DNA of 64,000 nucleotides, from the NCBI RefSeq assembly GCF_036226605.1, contig NZ_CP109000.1:5018501-5082500 (forward strand), read 5' to 3'. Of the stretch, positions 29,880 to 39,157 are shown in pieces. This DNA comes from Streptomyces sp. NBC_00704 (GTDB lineage: Bacteria > Actinomycetota > Actinomycetes > Streptomycetales > Streptomycetaceae). Made by a program: the position numbers and the translations under genes. Below the pieces are notes generated by a model that was given only the letters and a program-made list of their open reading frames with translations, had not been told where the DNA came from and did no database searches. Within the stretch, counting starts at the first letter, position 1. Each line of letters starts with the position of its first letter.

Positions 29880-30416
29880 GGGCTCATTCTGGCCCATGAG
29901 GGGGCTGTCGTTCGACCTGTGGGTCAGGGCACGTCCGGGCGCGGGCGCCAGAGCGGGGTGGTCGTGGCGGCGCGCGCGGCGTGCGGCGGGCCGACGGCGC
30001 CCCGCGACCGCCCTCGCCCGGCCGGCCCGTCCACCCGGCCCGCACCCCCCGGACCTGCGGTTACGTGCCGCCCGGACCGTTTCCGGGGGGCGTGCGGCGC
30101 CCCGCGTGCCCGGCCGGACCGCACGGAACGGGCCCTCCGGCCGCCCGGCGCGCACCCCGCCCGGACCGGCCGGGAACATGAGGACGAGGCCGCCGCCGGC
30201 GTCGAACACCCCCGGCCGTCGTACCGCGCACGGCTGTGGACGACCTGTGCCCGCGGCGTGACGGACCCCTGTGACAGGTCTGTGACAGTCGGCGGACACG
30301 GCGATGAAGTGGCCCGTGCAGTCTTTTCGTCACGAGGCCGGGCGACGCCGAACAGCACAGCGGAGCCGGGCCGCGCGAGAGACCGAACACCGTAAGTCCA
30401 CGACGGGGGGCGCGAG
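29880..30416. other. 537-bp divergent control region between afsQ1 and sigQ
   Basis: No convincing gene. The half next to afsQ1 is strongly C- and G-biased and gives long but meaningless frames in several phases. The half next to sigQ holds the AfsQ1 direct repeats (30258-30286) and presumably both promoters. Confidence 0.6.
30258..30286 (+). promoter_or_regulatory. AfsQ1-type direct repeats (GTGAC-N6-GTGAC)
   Basis: GTGAC at 30271-30275 and 30282-30286, separated by 6 bp, matches the GTnAC-n6-GTnAC consensus reported for AfsQ1. A third GTGAC lies at 30258-30262, with 8 bp to the next. It sits about 130 bp before sigQ. Confidence 0.8.
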
Positions 30417-31160
30417 ATGAACACGCTGCACGGTATGAGCACCAACGCAGTCGCGGTCGTCACGCGTCTGCACGACGTGAACCGGGGTTCCGAGAAGTCC
30501 GGCGCGGTGACCGCTCGGGGGTGCGGTCGTGGCGCCGGACGTCAGCACACCGCCTTCATGACGGTGGTCGACGCGGGGGAGCAGGCGGCTCACGGGGGAG
30601 CCGCGTACGGGGAGGACACGGGGGAGCGTCCCTCGCTGACCGAGGCGGAGTTCACCGCCTACGTCCAGGAGCGCCGCGCCTCCCTGTACGCCACCGCCTA
30701 CCACCTCACCGGCGACCGCTTCGAGGCCGAGGACCTGCTCCAGAGCGCCCTGTTCTCGACGTACCGGGCATGGGAGCGGATCAGCGACAAGGCCGCGGTC
30801 GGCGGCTACCTCCGCCGGACCATGACCAACCTGCACATCAGCGCGTGGCGCCGCCGCAAGCTGAACGAGTACCCGACCGAGGAGCTGCCGGAGACGGCGG
30901 GCGACACGGACGCGATGCGCGGCACCGAGCTGCGCGCGGTCCTGTGGCAGGCGCTGGCGCGGCTGCCCGAACTCCAGCGGACGATGCTGGTCCTGCGCTA
31001 CTACGAGGGCCGCACCGACCCGGAGATCGCACAGATCCTCGGCATCAGTGTCGGCACGGTGAAGTCCAGCATCTGGCGCTCGCTGCGCCGGCTGCGCGAG
31101 GACGAGGTCCTCAGCTTCGGCCGTGACGAGGAGGACGCCTTCGGGGAGCTTGTCGCCTGA
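30417..31160 (+). CDS. sigQ: sigma factor SigQ
   Basis: 247 residues from ATG 30417 with GGGGGG upstream. ATG 30558 would drop a poorly conserved, Arg/Gly-rich N-terminus and is a real alternative. ECF sigma of the actinobacterial SigE-like group: region 2 RRASLYATAYHLTGDRFEAE, then DLLQSALFSTYRAWERI. Region 4 is LPELQRTMLVLRYYEGRTD, then ILGISVGTVKSSIWRSLRRL. It is divergent from afsQ1. In S. coelicolor sigQ is an AfsQ1 target that opposes AfsQ1/Q2-driven antibiotic production. Confidence 0.94.
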   Translation: MNTLHGMSTNAVAVVTRLHDVNRGSEKSGAVTARGCGRGAGRQHTAFMTVVDAGEQAAHGGAAYGEDTGERPSLTEAEFTAYVQERRASLYATAYHLTGDRFEAEDLLQSALFSTYRAWERISDKAAVGGYLRRTMTNLHISAWRRRKLNEYPTEELPETAGDTDAMRGTELRAVLWQALARLPELQRTMLVLRYYEGRTDPEIAQILGISVGTVKSSIWRSLRRLREDEVLSFGRDEEDAFGELVA

Positions 31161-31210
31161 GGGTGAACGGGGAAGGGCCGGCTCCGCCCGACGGGGCCGG
31201 TGAACGGGGG

Positions 31211-31330
31211 AAGCACGGGGGAGCGGTACCGGGGGGACCCGACGGGGGACGTCGAGGGGAGCGGTACCGCGCAAGCACGGGGGAAGCACCACCCGGGGGG
31301 ACACGGGGGAGCAAGGGGAAGCACGGGGGA
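31211..31330 (+). repeat. purine-rich AAGCACGGGGGA repeats after sigQ
   Basis: AAGCACGGGGGA occurs at 31211, 31273 and 31319, with related GGGGGA and GAGCGGTACCG elements between (the latter twice, near 31231 and 31259). About 200 bp of the plus strand is almost all purine, and the RNA would be G-rich and prone to quadruplex formation. No coding potential on either strand. Confidence 0.75.
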
Positions 31331-31339
31331 ACGAGAGGG

Positions 31340-31378
31340 AGCGGGACCGGAGGGCCGGGGGGTCCGTCCGGTCCCGCT
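31340..31378. terminator. terminator between sigQ and uridine kinase-like gene
   Basis: AGCGGGACCGG (31340-31350) pairs with CCGGTCCCGCT (31368-31378), followed by TC. It serves both convergent genes. Confidence 0.85.
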
Positions 31379-31392
31379 TCTTCGTGTGCGCT

Positions 31393-32031
31393 TCAGACAG
31401 CCGTGCGCGCCGTCGGGGCGCGGCCGTCCGACGCCGCGGCGGCCAGCCGGGCCAGCGCCTCGTCGCGGTCGCAGGCGTACGCGCCCAGCGCGGTCTGGCG
31501 GGCCACGATGGAGCGTTCGGCGCGCATCAGGCGCCAGCCGCGGCGCAGCAGGAAGGGCACCGACTTGCGGCCCTCCTTCAGATCCCGCAGGAAGCGGCGC
31601 CGGAACGTCTTCACCGGGCCGCGGCTCAGGCACAGCGCGTCGGCCAGGACGCCCAGCTCCCGGCAGCGGTTGACGATCTCGGCGGCGAAGATGCCCTCCG
31701 CGATGAACGCCGGCGGCCGCCCGATCCCGATCTCCTCCTCGCCCGTGCGGGCGCTGAGCGAGATGTCGTAGACGGGAACGTTCGTGCGGCCCGTGCCGCA
31801 CAGTTCCACGATCGCGGCGACGGCCGCGTCCGCGTCCCACGACCGCGGGTGGTCCCAGTCGATGTCGGAACTCCCCGCGACGAGCGGCAGCGTCGGGTCG
31901 TCCCCCTCCTTGTAGAAGTCGTCGAGCCGCAGCACAGGGAGGCCGCAGCGGGCGGCGAGCAGGGACTTGCCGGAGCCGGAAGGGCCGCAGAGCAGCACGA
32001 CTCGCGTGGGTATGGGCGGAGGGGAGGTCAC
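31393..32031 (-). CDS. uridine kinase-like P-loop kinase
   Basis: 212 residues from GTG 32031. Walker A GPSGSGKSLLA near 14-24, LRLDDFYKEGDD (the DDFY motif of uridine kinases and phosphoribulokinases) and DWDHPRSWD, then FIAEGIFAAEIV. The C-terminal part carries Arg-rich lid helices (KTFRRRFLRDLKEGR, FLLRRGWRLMRAERS). Probable uridine/cytidine kinase making UMP and CMP, which would add a salvage branch beside the catabolic genes. It has no perfect nucleoside palindrome at its start, so it is likely controlled separately. Substrate inferred from family. Confidence 0.85.
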   Translation of the reverse strand: MTSPPPIPTRVVLLCGPSGSGKSLLAARCGLPVLRLDDFYKEGDDPTLPLVAGSSDIDWDHPRSWDADAAVAAIVELCGTGRTNVPVYDISLSARTGEEEIGIGRPPAFIAEGIFAAEIVNRCRELGVLADALCLSRGPVKTFRRRFLRDLKEGRKSVPFLLRRGWRLMRAERSIVARQTALGAYACDRDEALARLAAAASDGRAPTARTAV

Positions 32032-32158
32032 GGGACACCAGTGTGGGGCATCCCCCGGCCCGTCAACGACCCCGCGGGTCGGCTTTGATGCGCGCGTCAC
32101 ACCTCAACTACCCTTCGTGTCGACCGGATCACCTTGCGCAGCAGAAGGCGGCATCACG

Positions 32159-32566
32159 ATGGCCCGACACGACTCCCCCCAGACCCCCACCGGCCGGCGC
32201 GCCCTCGCCGCCCTCGCGACCGCCGGAGTGGCGCTGGGCGCGGGCGCCGGCACCGCCGCCGCGGCGGCCGGCGAGCCCGTCGTCGACGTGGTGCGCACGA
32301 GCCCCACCTCGATCGGCCGGATCGACCCGCAGGCCGGACTCCAGGGCGCGCTGGGCTCCCTGTCGTACGTCACCGGCACGGTCGCCGGCCTCAAGCCCAA
32401 CCCGCTCGCGGGCACCGGCGTCGACCCCCTCGACAACGGCGTCGGCACCCAGCTCGCCGACTTCCGGCCGCTGACGTCCCAGATGCTGACCGCTCCGGTG
32501 GCGCAGGCCCGGTCGATCGGCTCGATCCCGGTCGTCGGGGACGTCACGAAGGTGCTCGGCGGCTGA
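32159..32566 (+). CDS. small secreted protein
   Basis: 135 residues from ATG 32159, with GAAGGCGG upstream. It has a twin-Arg-like start (TGRRALAALATAGVALGAGA) and probable cleavage near AAAAAGEP. The mature part of about 100 residues has no Cys and no known motif (DVVRTSPTSIGRIDPQAGLQ; VAQARSIGSIPVVGDVTKVL). Secreted proteins of this type, rich in Ala/Gly/Pro and ending in a short hydrophobic segment, recur in streptomycetes; compare 25468. Function unknown. Confidence 0.8.
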   Translation: MARHDSPQTPTGRRALAALATAGVALGAGAGTAAAAAGEPVVDVVRTSPTSIGRIDPQAGLQGALGSLSYVTGTVAGLKPNPLAGTGVDPLDNGVGTQLADFRPLTSQMLTAPVAQARSIGSIPVVGDVTKVLGG

Positions 32567-32600
32567 CCGCGCCGTACGGCACGGTCCACGGCGCACGGAC

Positions 32601-32642
32601 GGAAGCCGCGCCGCCCCCGGACGGAGGGGCGGCGCGGCTTCC
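32601..32642. terminator. bidirectional terminator
   Basis: GGAAGCCGCGCCGCCCC (32601-32617) pairs perfectly over 17 bp with 32626-32642 around an 8-base loop, between the secreted-protein gene and the ALDH operon. Confidence 0.9.
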
Positions 32643-32694
32643 GCGTTCACGGGGCGCCCGGAGCAATGCCGGGGAGCGCCGGGGAGCGCCCGGA

Positions 32695-33582
32695 CTAGTA
32701 GGACGAGCCGGACGCGCCCAGGGAGCCCGTCGGGTGCCAGACCGTCTTCGTCTCCAGGAAGGACGTCAGGCGGTCGGTGCCCGGCGTCGCCGACCAGTCG
32801 TCCACAGGCTGTGGACGCAGGACTCGCTTGAGGTTGTCGGCGGCCGCGATCTCCAGCTCCTTCGCCAGCGCCTCGTCGGCGCCCGCGAGATCGATCGCGT
32901 TGACGTCCTGGTGCGAGGCCAGCGGTGCGGCGATCTCCGCCGTCCGGCCCGACAGGACGTTGACGACGCCGCCGGGGACGTCCGAGGTGGCCAGGACCTC
33001 GCCGAGGGAGAGCGCCGGGAGCGGGGCGCGCTCGCTCGCGATCACGACCGCCGTGTTGCCCGTGGCGATCACCGGGGCCAGCACCGACACCAGCCCCAGG
33101 AACGACGACTCCTGCGGGGCGAGGACGGCGACGACGCCCGTCGGCTCGGGCGAGGAGAGGTTGAAGTACGGGCCCGCGACCGGGTTCCCGCCGCCCACCA
33201 CCTGGGCGATCTTGTCGGTCCAGCCCGCGTACCAGACCCAGCGGTCGATCGTCGCCGCCACCTGCTCGGCGGCCTTCGACTTCGACAGGCCCTCGGCGTC
33301 GGCCACCTCGTGGACGAACTGGCCCCGGCGGCCCTCCAGCATCTCGGCGACGCGGTAGAGGACCTGGCCCCGGTTGTACGCCGTCGCCCCGGCCCAGCCG
33401 CCGAACGCCTTGCGCGCGGCGACGACCGCGTCACGGGCGTCCTTGCGGGAGGACTGCGGCGCGTTGGCCAGCCACTTGCCCTTGGAGTCCGTCACCTCGT
33501 ACACCCGGCCGCTCTCGGAACGCGGGAACTTCCCGCCGACGTACAGCTTGTAGGTCTTCAGCACGGACAGTCGGTCAGACAT
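32695..33582 (-). CDS. aldehyde dehydrogenase-like protein without catalytic domain
   Basis: 295 residues from ATG 33582, overlapping the upstream ALDH gene by 8 bases. It matches the N-terminal, cofactor-binding part of the ALDH fold (YKLYVGGKFPRSESGRVYEV; AVLAPQESSFLGLVSVLAPV; DVPGGVVNVLSGRTAEIAAP). It then ends with a special tail (ETKTVWHPTG) where a normal ALDH (about 480 residues) would continue into the Cys domain. No catalytic Cys or ELGGK Glu is present. No frameshift is seen: the frame ends cleanly. Possibly a non-catalytic partner of the full ALDH; together they have the size and order of ALDH16-type two-domain enzymes. Confidence 0.88.
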   Translation of the reverse strand: MSDRLSVLKTYKLYVGGKFPRSESGRVYEVTDSKGKWLANAPQSSRKDARDAVVAARKAFGGWAGATAYNRGQVLYRVAEMLEGRRGQFVHEVADAEGLSKSKAAEQVAATIDRWVWYAGWTDKIAQVVGGGNPVAGPYFNLSSPEPTGVVAVLAPQESSFLGLVSVLAPVIATGNTAVVIASERAPLPALSLGEVLATSDVPGGVVNVLSGRTAEIAAPLASHQDVNAIDLAGADEALAKELEIAAADNLKRVLRPQPVDDWSATPGTDRLTSFLETKTVWHPTGSLGASGSSY

Positions 33583-35038
33583 CGAGGTACGCCTCCAGGC
33601 CGTGGCGGCCGCCCTCGCGGCCGAATCCCGACTCCTTGTAGCCGCCGAACGGCGAGGTGGGGTCGAACTTGTTGAACGTGTTGGACCAGACGACGCCGGC
33701 CCGGAGCCTGTTCGCGACGGCGAGGATCCGGGAGCCCTTCTCCGTCCAGATGCCCGCCGACAGCCCGTACGGCGTGTTGTTGGCCTTGGCGACCGCCTCG
33801 TCCGGGGTGCGGAAGGTCAGGACCGACAGCACCGGGCCGAAGATCTCGTCCCGGGCGACGGTGTGCGCCTGGGTGACGTTCGTGAACAGCGTCGGCGCGA
33901 ACCAGTAGCCCGAGGTGGGCAGTTCGCAGGCCGGCGACCAGCGTTCGGCGCCCTCCGCCTCGCCCTGCTCGACGAGGGTGGTGATGCGCGAGAGCTGCTC
34001 GGCGGAGTTGATCGCGCCGATGTCGGTGTTCTTGTCGAGCGGGTCGCCGAGGCGCAGCGTCGACAGGCGGCGCTTGAGCGAGTCCAGCAGCTCCTCCTGG
34101 ATCGACTCCTGGACGAGGAGGCGGCTGCCCGCGCAGCACACCTGGCCCTGGTTGAAGAAGATGCCGCTGACGATGCCCTCGACGGCCTGGTCGATCGGGG
34201 CGTCGTCGAAGACGATGTTCGCGCCCTTGCCGCCCAGTTCGAGGGTGAGCTTCTTGCGGCTGCCCGCGACCGTGCGCGCGATCTCCTTGCCGACGGCCGT
34301 GGAGCCGGTGAAGGCCACCTTGTTCACGTCGGGGTGCGCCACGAGCGCCGCGCCCGCGTCGCCGTAGCCGGGAAGGATGTTGACGACGCCCTTCGGCAGG
34401 CCCGCCTGGCGGCAGACGTCCGCGAAGAACAGGGCGGACAGCGGGGTCGTCTCGGCGGGCTTCAGGACCACCGTGTTGCCGGTGGCGAGCGCCGGGGCGA
34501 TCTTCCACGCCAGCATCAGCAGCGGGAAGTTCCACGGGATGACCTGGCCCGCGACGCCCAGCGGCCGCGGGTCCGCGCCGAAGCCCGCGTGGCCGAGCTT
34601 GTCGGCCCAGCCCGCGTAGTAGAAGAAGTGCGCGGCGACCAGGGGCAGGTCGGCGTCGCGCGTCTCCCTGATCGGCTTGCCGTTGTCCAGCGTCTCCAGG
34701 ACGGCCAGCTCGCGGGAGCGCTCCTGGATGATGCGGGCGATGCGGAAGAGGTACTTCGCGCGCTCCGCGCCCGGCAGCGCGGACCACTTCTCGAAGGCCC
34801 TGCGGGCGGCCAGCACGGCGCGGTCGACGTCCGCCTCGCCCGCCCGGGCGATCTCGGAGAGGACCTCCTCGGTGGACGGCGAGACGGTCTTGAAGACCTG
34901 GCCGCCGGCCGCCTCGGTGAACTCGCCGTCGATGAACAGGCCGTACGAGGGGGCGATGTCGACGACCGAGCGGGACTCGGGCGCCGGGGCGTACTCGAAG
35001 GCGGAGGTGATTGCGGAAGGCGTGGTGTCCATGTTCAT
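33575..35038 (-). CDS. aldehyde dehydrogenase
   Basis: 487 residues from ATG 35038 (or the ATG two codons in), 6 bases after deoC. NAD(P)-dependent oxidation of an aldehyde to its acid. VIPWNFPLLMLAWKIAPALA holds the oxyanion Asn, LKPAETTPLS and FTGSTAVGKEIA form the cofactor site, LELGGKGANIVF carries the general-base Glu, and FFNQGQVCCAGSR carries the catalytic Cys. EIFGPVLSVL and SPFGGYKESGFGREGG are C-terminal motifs. Its place behind deoC suggests it removes the acetaldehyde released from deoxyribose-5-phosphate. Confidence 0.93.
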   Translation of the reverse strand: MNMDTTPSAITSAFEYAPAPESRSVVDIAPSYGLFIDGEFTEAAGGQVFKTVSPSTEEVLSEIARAGEADVDRAVLAARRAFEKWSALPGAERAKYLFRIARIIQERSRELAVLETLDNGKPIRETRDADLPLVAAHFFYYAGWADKLGHAGFGADPRPLGVAGQVIPWNFPLLMLAWKIAPALATGNTVVLKPAETTPLSALFFADVCRQAGLPKGVVNILPGYGDAGAALVAHPDVNKVAFTGSTAVGKEIARTVAGSRKKLTLELGGKGANIVFDDAPIDQAVEGIVSGIFFNQGQVCCAGSRLLVQESIQEELLDSLKRRLSTLRLGDPLDKNTDIGAINSAEQLSRITTLVEQGEAEGAERWSPACELPTSGYWFAPTLFTNVTQAHTVARDEIFGPVLSVLTFRTPDEAVAKANNTPYGLSAGIWTEKGSRILAVANRLRAGVVWSNTFNKFDPTSPFGGYKESGFGREGGRHGLEAYLDV

Positions 35039-35044
35039 GGGGTC

Positions 35045-36010
35045 TCAGTCCACCGTCACGTAGTCAGGGCCGGAGTAACGGCCGGTGGCGAGCTTCTGAC
35101 GCTGCATCAGCAGATCGTTCAGGAGCGAGGAGGCGCCGAAGCGGAACCAGTGGTTGTCGAGCCAGTCCCCGCCCGCGGTCTCGTTGACCAGGACGAGGAA
35201 CTTGATCGCGTCCTTGCTGGTGCGGATGCCGCCGGCGGGCTTCACGCCGACCTGCACGCCGGTCTGCGCCCGGAAGTCGCGCACGGCCTCCAGCATGAGC
35301 AGGGTGTTGGCGGGGGTGGCGTTGACGGCGACCTTGCCGGTGGACGTCTTGATGAAGTCCGCCCCGGCCAGCATGCCGAGCCAGCTCGCCCGCCGGATGT
35401 TGTCGTACGTCGACAGCTCGCCCGTCTCGAAGATGACCTTCAGGCGGGCCGCGCCCGAAGCCTCCCGCACGGCGACGATCTCGTCGTACACCTTCATGTA
35501 CCGGCCGGCGAGGAACGCCCCGCGGTCGATGACCATGTCGATCTCGTCGGCGCCCGCGGCGACCGCGTCCCGCACGTCGGCCAGCTTCACGTCGAGGGCG
35601 GCGCGGCCGGCCGGGAACGCGGTGGCGACCGAGGCGACCTTCACGCCGGAACCGGCGACGGCCTCCTTGGCGGCGGCCACCATGTCGGGATAGACGCAGA
35701 CCGCGGCCGTGCTCGGCGCCGAGCGGTCGGTCGGGTCGGGACGGACCGCCTTCGCGCCGAGCGCCCGGACCTTGCCCGGGGTGTCCGCGCCTTCCAGCGT
35801 CGTCAGGTCGACCATCGAGATGGCGAGGTCGATGGCGTACGCCTTCGCGGTCGTCTTGATGGAACGGGTGCCGAGCGCGGCGGCGCGCGCCTCCAGGCCG
35901 ACCGCGTCGACGCCGGGCAGCCCGTGGAGGAAGCGGCGCAGCGTGCTGTCGGACGAGGTGACGTCCGAGAGGGCGCGGGCCGCGCTGGGTGCATTGGTGG
36001 GCATGGTCAC
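35045..36010 (-). CDS. deoC: deoxyribose-phosphate aldolase
   Basis: 321 residues from GTG 36010, or 319 from ATG 36004. TATGCT (36017-36022 on the minus strand) lies 6 bases before the GTG and no ribosome binding site is seen, so a leaderless GTG start is preferred. Splits 2-deoxyribose-5-phosphate into glyceraldehyde-3-phosphate and acetaldehyde. Schiff-base Lys221 (ADFIKTSTGK), Lys257 (VGVKPAGG) and Asp158 (GADEIDMV) match Lys167, Lys201 and Asp102 of the E. coli enzyme. This is the longer form, as in animals and actinobacteria. First gene of the deoC-ALDH-ALDH-like operon, with the nucleoside palindrome at its promoter. Confidence 0.95.
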   Translation of the reverse strand: MTMPTNAPSAARALSDVTSSDSTLRRFLHGLPGVDAVGLEARAAALGTRSIKTTAKAYAIDLAISMVDLTTLEGADTPGKVRALGAKAVRPDPTDRSAPSTAAVCVYPDMVAAAKEAVAGSGVKVASVATAFPAGRAALDVKLADVRDAVAAGADEIDMVIDRGAFLAGRYMKVYDEIVAVREASGAARLKVIFETGELSTYDNIRRASWLGMLAGADFIKTSTGKVAVNATPANTLLMLEAVRDFRAQTGVQVGVKPAGGIRTSKDAIKFLVLVNETAGGDWLDNHWFRFGASSLLNDLLMQRQKLATGRYSGPDYVTVD

Positions 36011-36023
36011 CAGACGAGCATAT

Positions 36024-36035
36024 CTACGCGCGTAG
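36024..36035. promoter_or_regulatory. nucleoside operator, perfect (CTACGCGCGTAG)
   Basis: Perfect palindrome one base from the deoC -10 box TATGCT (minus strand) and 13 bp before the GTG start, so it covers the -35/-10 spacer of the deoC-ALDH operon. Confidence 0.9.
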
Positions 36036-36127
36036 CGGGTGTACACCCCCGGAAGTCTTTCGGGTGCCCGGGGCGTGCCGGGGCTCCGCGTACGGGCGGG
36101 CGGCGCACGTCGGGCAGAATCGGGCCC

Positions 36128-36832
36128 ATGACGAGCCCGGAAGACCAGTCACCAGCGTCGCGGCCCCCAGGGCCCCCGCAGCCCACGGATCCCGAGATCA
36201 GGGACCGCGTGTACCGGTCCTCCGCGGGCATCGCGGGCGGCGTGGTGATGCTCGCCCTCGTCGGCTGGCTCGGCATCGACGCGATCGTCGCGGGTGAGGG
36301 ACGCACCCCCTGGCTGGCGCTCGCCGCGATGATCCTCCTCGTCCCGCTGATCGTCTCCCTGACCGTGCGGCCCGCCGTGTTCGCGGGTCAGGACAGGCTG
36401 CGGGTGCGCAACCCGTTCCGGGTGATCGTGCTGCCCTGGGGCCAGATCGCCACGCTGCGGTCCGGCTACTCCAACGAGGTCCTCACCGTGGCCGGGGCGA
36501 AGTTCCAGCTGTGGTCCATCCCCGTCTCGCTGCGGGCCCGCAAGCGGGCCACCCGGCGGCAGTCGCGTGCGGCGGCCGCGCAGGACGGCCGCCCCGCCGG
36601 ACCGGGCGGGCTCGGCGGCGCGCTCGGGCGCGGTGGCGGTGGCGCGTCGGCGGCGGACGCCGCCGCGCGCGCCGGCGGCGACCGGGCCATGGAGGACCTG
36701 CGCGAGCTGTGGGAGGCGCGTGAGAAGGACGAGAGTGCGCAGGGCGAGGTGAGCGTCCGCTGGGCCTGGGAGATCCTCGGCCCGGCCGCCGCGGGAGCCG
36801 TCGTCCTGGCGATCCTGGTCGCCACGGGCTGA
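36128..36832 (+). CDS. membrane protein with PH-like domain
   Basis: 234 residues from ATG 36128. CAGAAT (36115-36120) lies 7 bases upstream and there is no ribosome binding site. A Pro-rich start is followed by two transmembrane helices (AGIAGGVVMLALVGWLGIDA; WLALAAMILLVPLIVSLTV). A bacterial PH-like domain follows (FAGQDRLRVRNPFRVIVLPW; LRSGYSNEVLTVAGAKFQLW), then an Ala/Gly/Arg linker and a last helix (ILGPAAAGAVVLAILVATG). Many actinobacteria carry such a DUF-type protein; role unknown. It diverges from the deoC operon, so its promoter is close to the deoC operator. Confidence 0.82.
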   Translation: MTSPEDQSPASRPPGPPQPTDPEIRDRVYRSSAGIAGGVVMLALVGWLGIDAIVAGEGRTPWLALAAMILLVPLIVSLTVRPAVFAGQDRLRVRNPFRVIVLPWGQIATLRSGYSNEVLTVAGAKFQLWSIPVSLRARKRATRRQSRAAAAQDGRPAGPGGLGGALGRGGGGASAADAAARAGGDRAMEDLRELWEAREKDESAQGEVSVRWAWEILGPAAAGAVVLAILVATG

Positions 36833-37360
36833 GCCGCGAGGGTGGCGGGCGGTGGGGGGCGAAGTGGCCGGGCGGCCTGCGGTAGGGGCGGCGGTGGGCG
36901 GTGTCCGGTGGGGGCGGCGTTCGGCGGGGCTGGGCTGGGGCTGCGGTGGCGGTGTGGCGGAGGCGCGGGCCCGCGTGACTGACTCCTGACTGTGGGGTGG
37001 TTGCCGGGGCCGGGCTGTCGGGCGGGGCCGGTGGGTGAGGCGACGGTGGCTTCGGGGTTGGGCCTTCTCGGGGTCCGGTTTCCGCTCGGGGGGCAGACAT
37101 ACGCCCCTGATGGGCGGGCTCCTGGGCCTTCTCGCCCCGTCACTCTGTGAGCTTCGGCGGTGAGAGCCCGTGAGTCTCGGGGGCCGGTGGGTTCGAGGGC
37201 CAGGATGTGCTTCTGGCTGTGTGGTTGTGCGGGCGTGCGGCTGTCGGCTGTCCGGCTGTGGGGTTGTGGGGTTGTGCGGTCGTGCGGTCGTGCGGCTGGG
37301 GGGGGGTGGGCAGGCGTGCGGGTCTGCGGGGGACGAGTTCGGTTCGGTGGGGAGACGGCG
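36833..37360. other. 528-bp strongly G-rich gap
   Basis: No convincing gene. The plus strand is very rich in G and poor in A, with runs such as GGTGGGGGGCG and, at about 37220-37315, GT-rich repeats. An open frame running into the next gene from 37160 encodes only Cys/Gly/Arg-rich sequence that is not protein-like. The RNA could form G-quadruplexes. Confidence 0.55.
37220..37315 (+). repeat. GT-rich short repeats (GTGCGG, CTGTGGGG)
   Basis: Irregular tandem words such as GTGCGGTC, GTGCGGCT, CTGTGGGGTT and TGTGGGGTTGTGCGGT follow one another. This is low-complexity sequence with all the G on the plus strand. Confidence 0.7.
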
Positions 37361-39127
<1,767 letters not shown>

Positions 39128-39157
39128 CAACCGGAGTGCCGGGGGTGGCGGTCCGGG

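Noticed and set aside
32086..32097. GATGCGCGCGTC as another nucleoside operator near the uridine kinase-like gene
   Set aside because: It lacks the outer TA pairs that all six good copies keep on the left side; GCGCGC cores are frequent at this GC content.
37160..37360. Upstream extension of the membrane protein at 37361
   Set aside because: The extra residues are Cys/Gly/Arg-rich and encoded by the GT-repeat tract; ATG 37361 has a good ribosome binding site.
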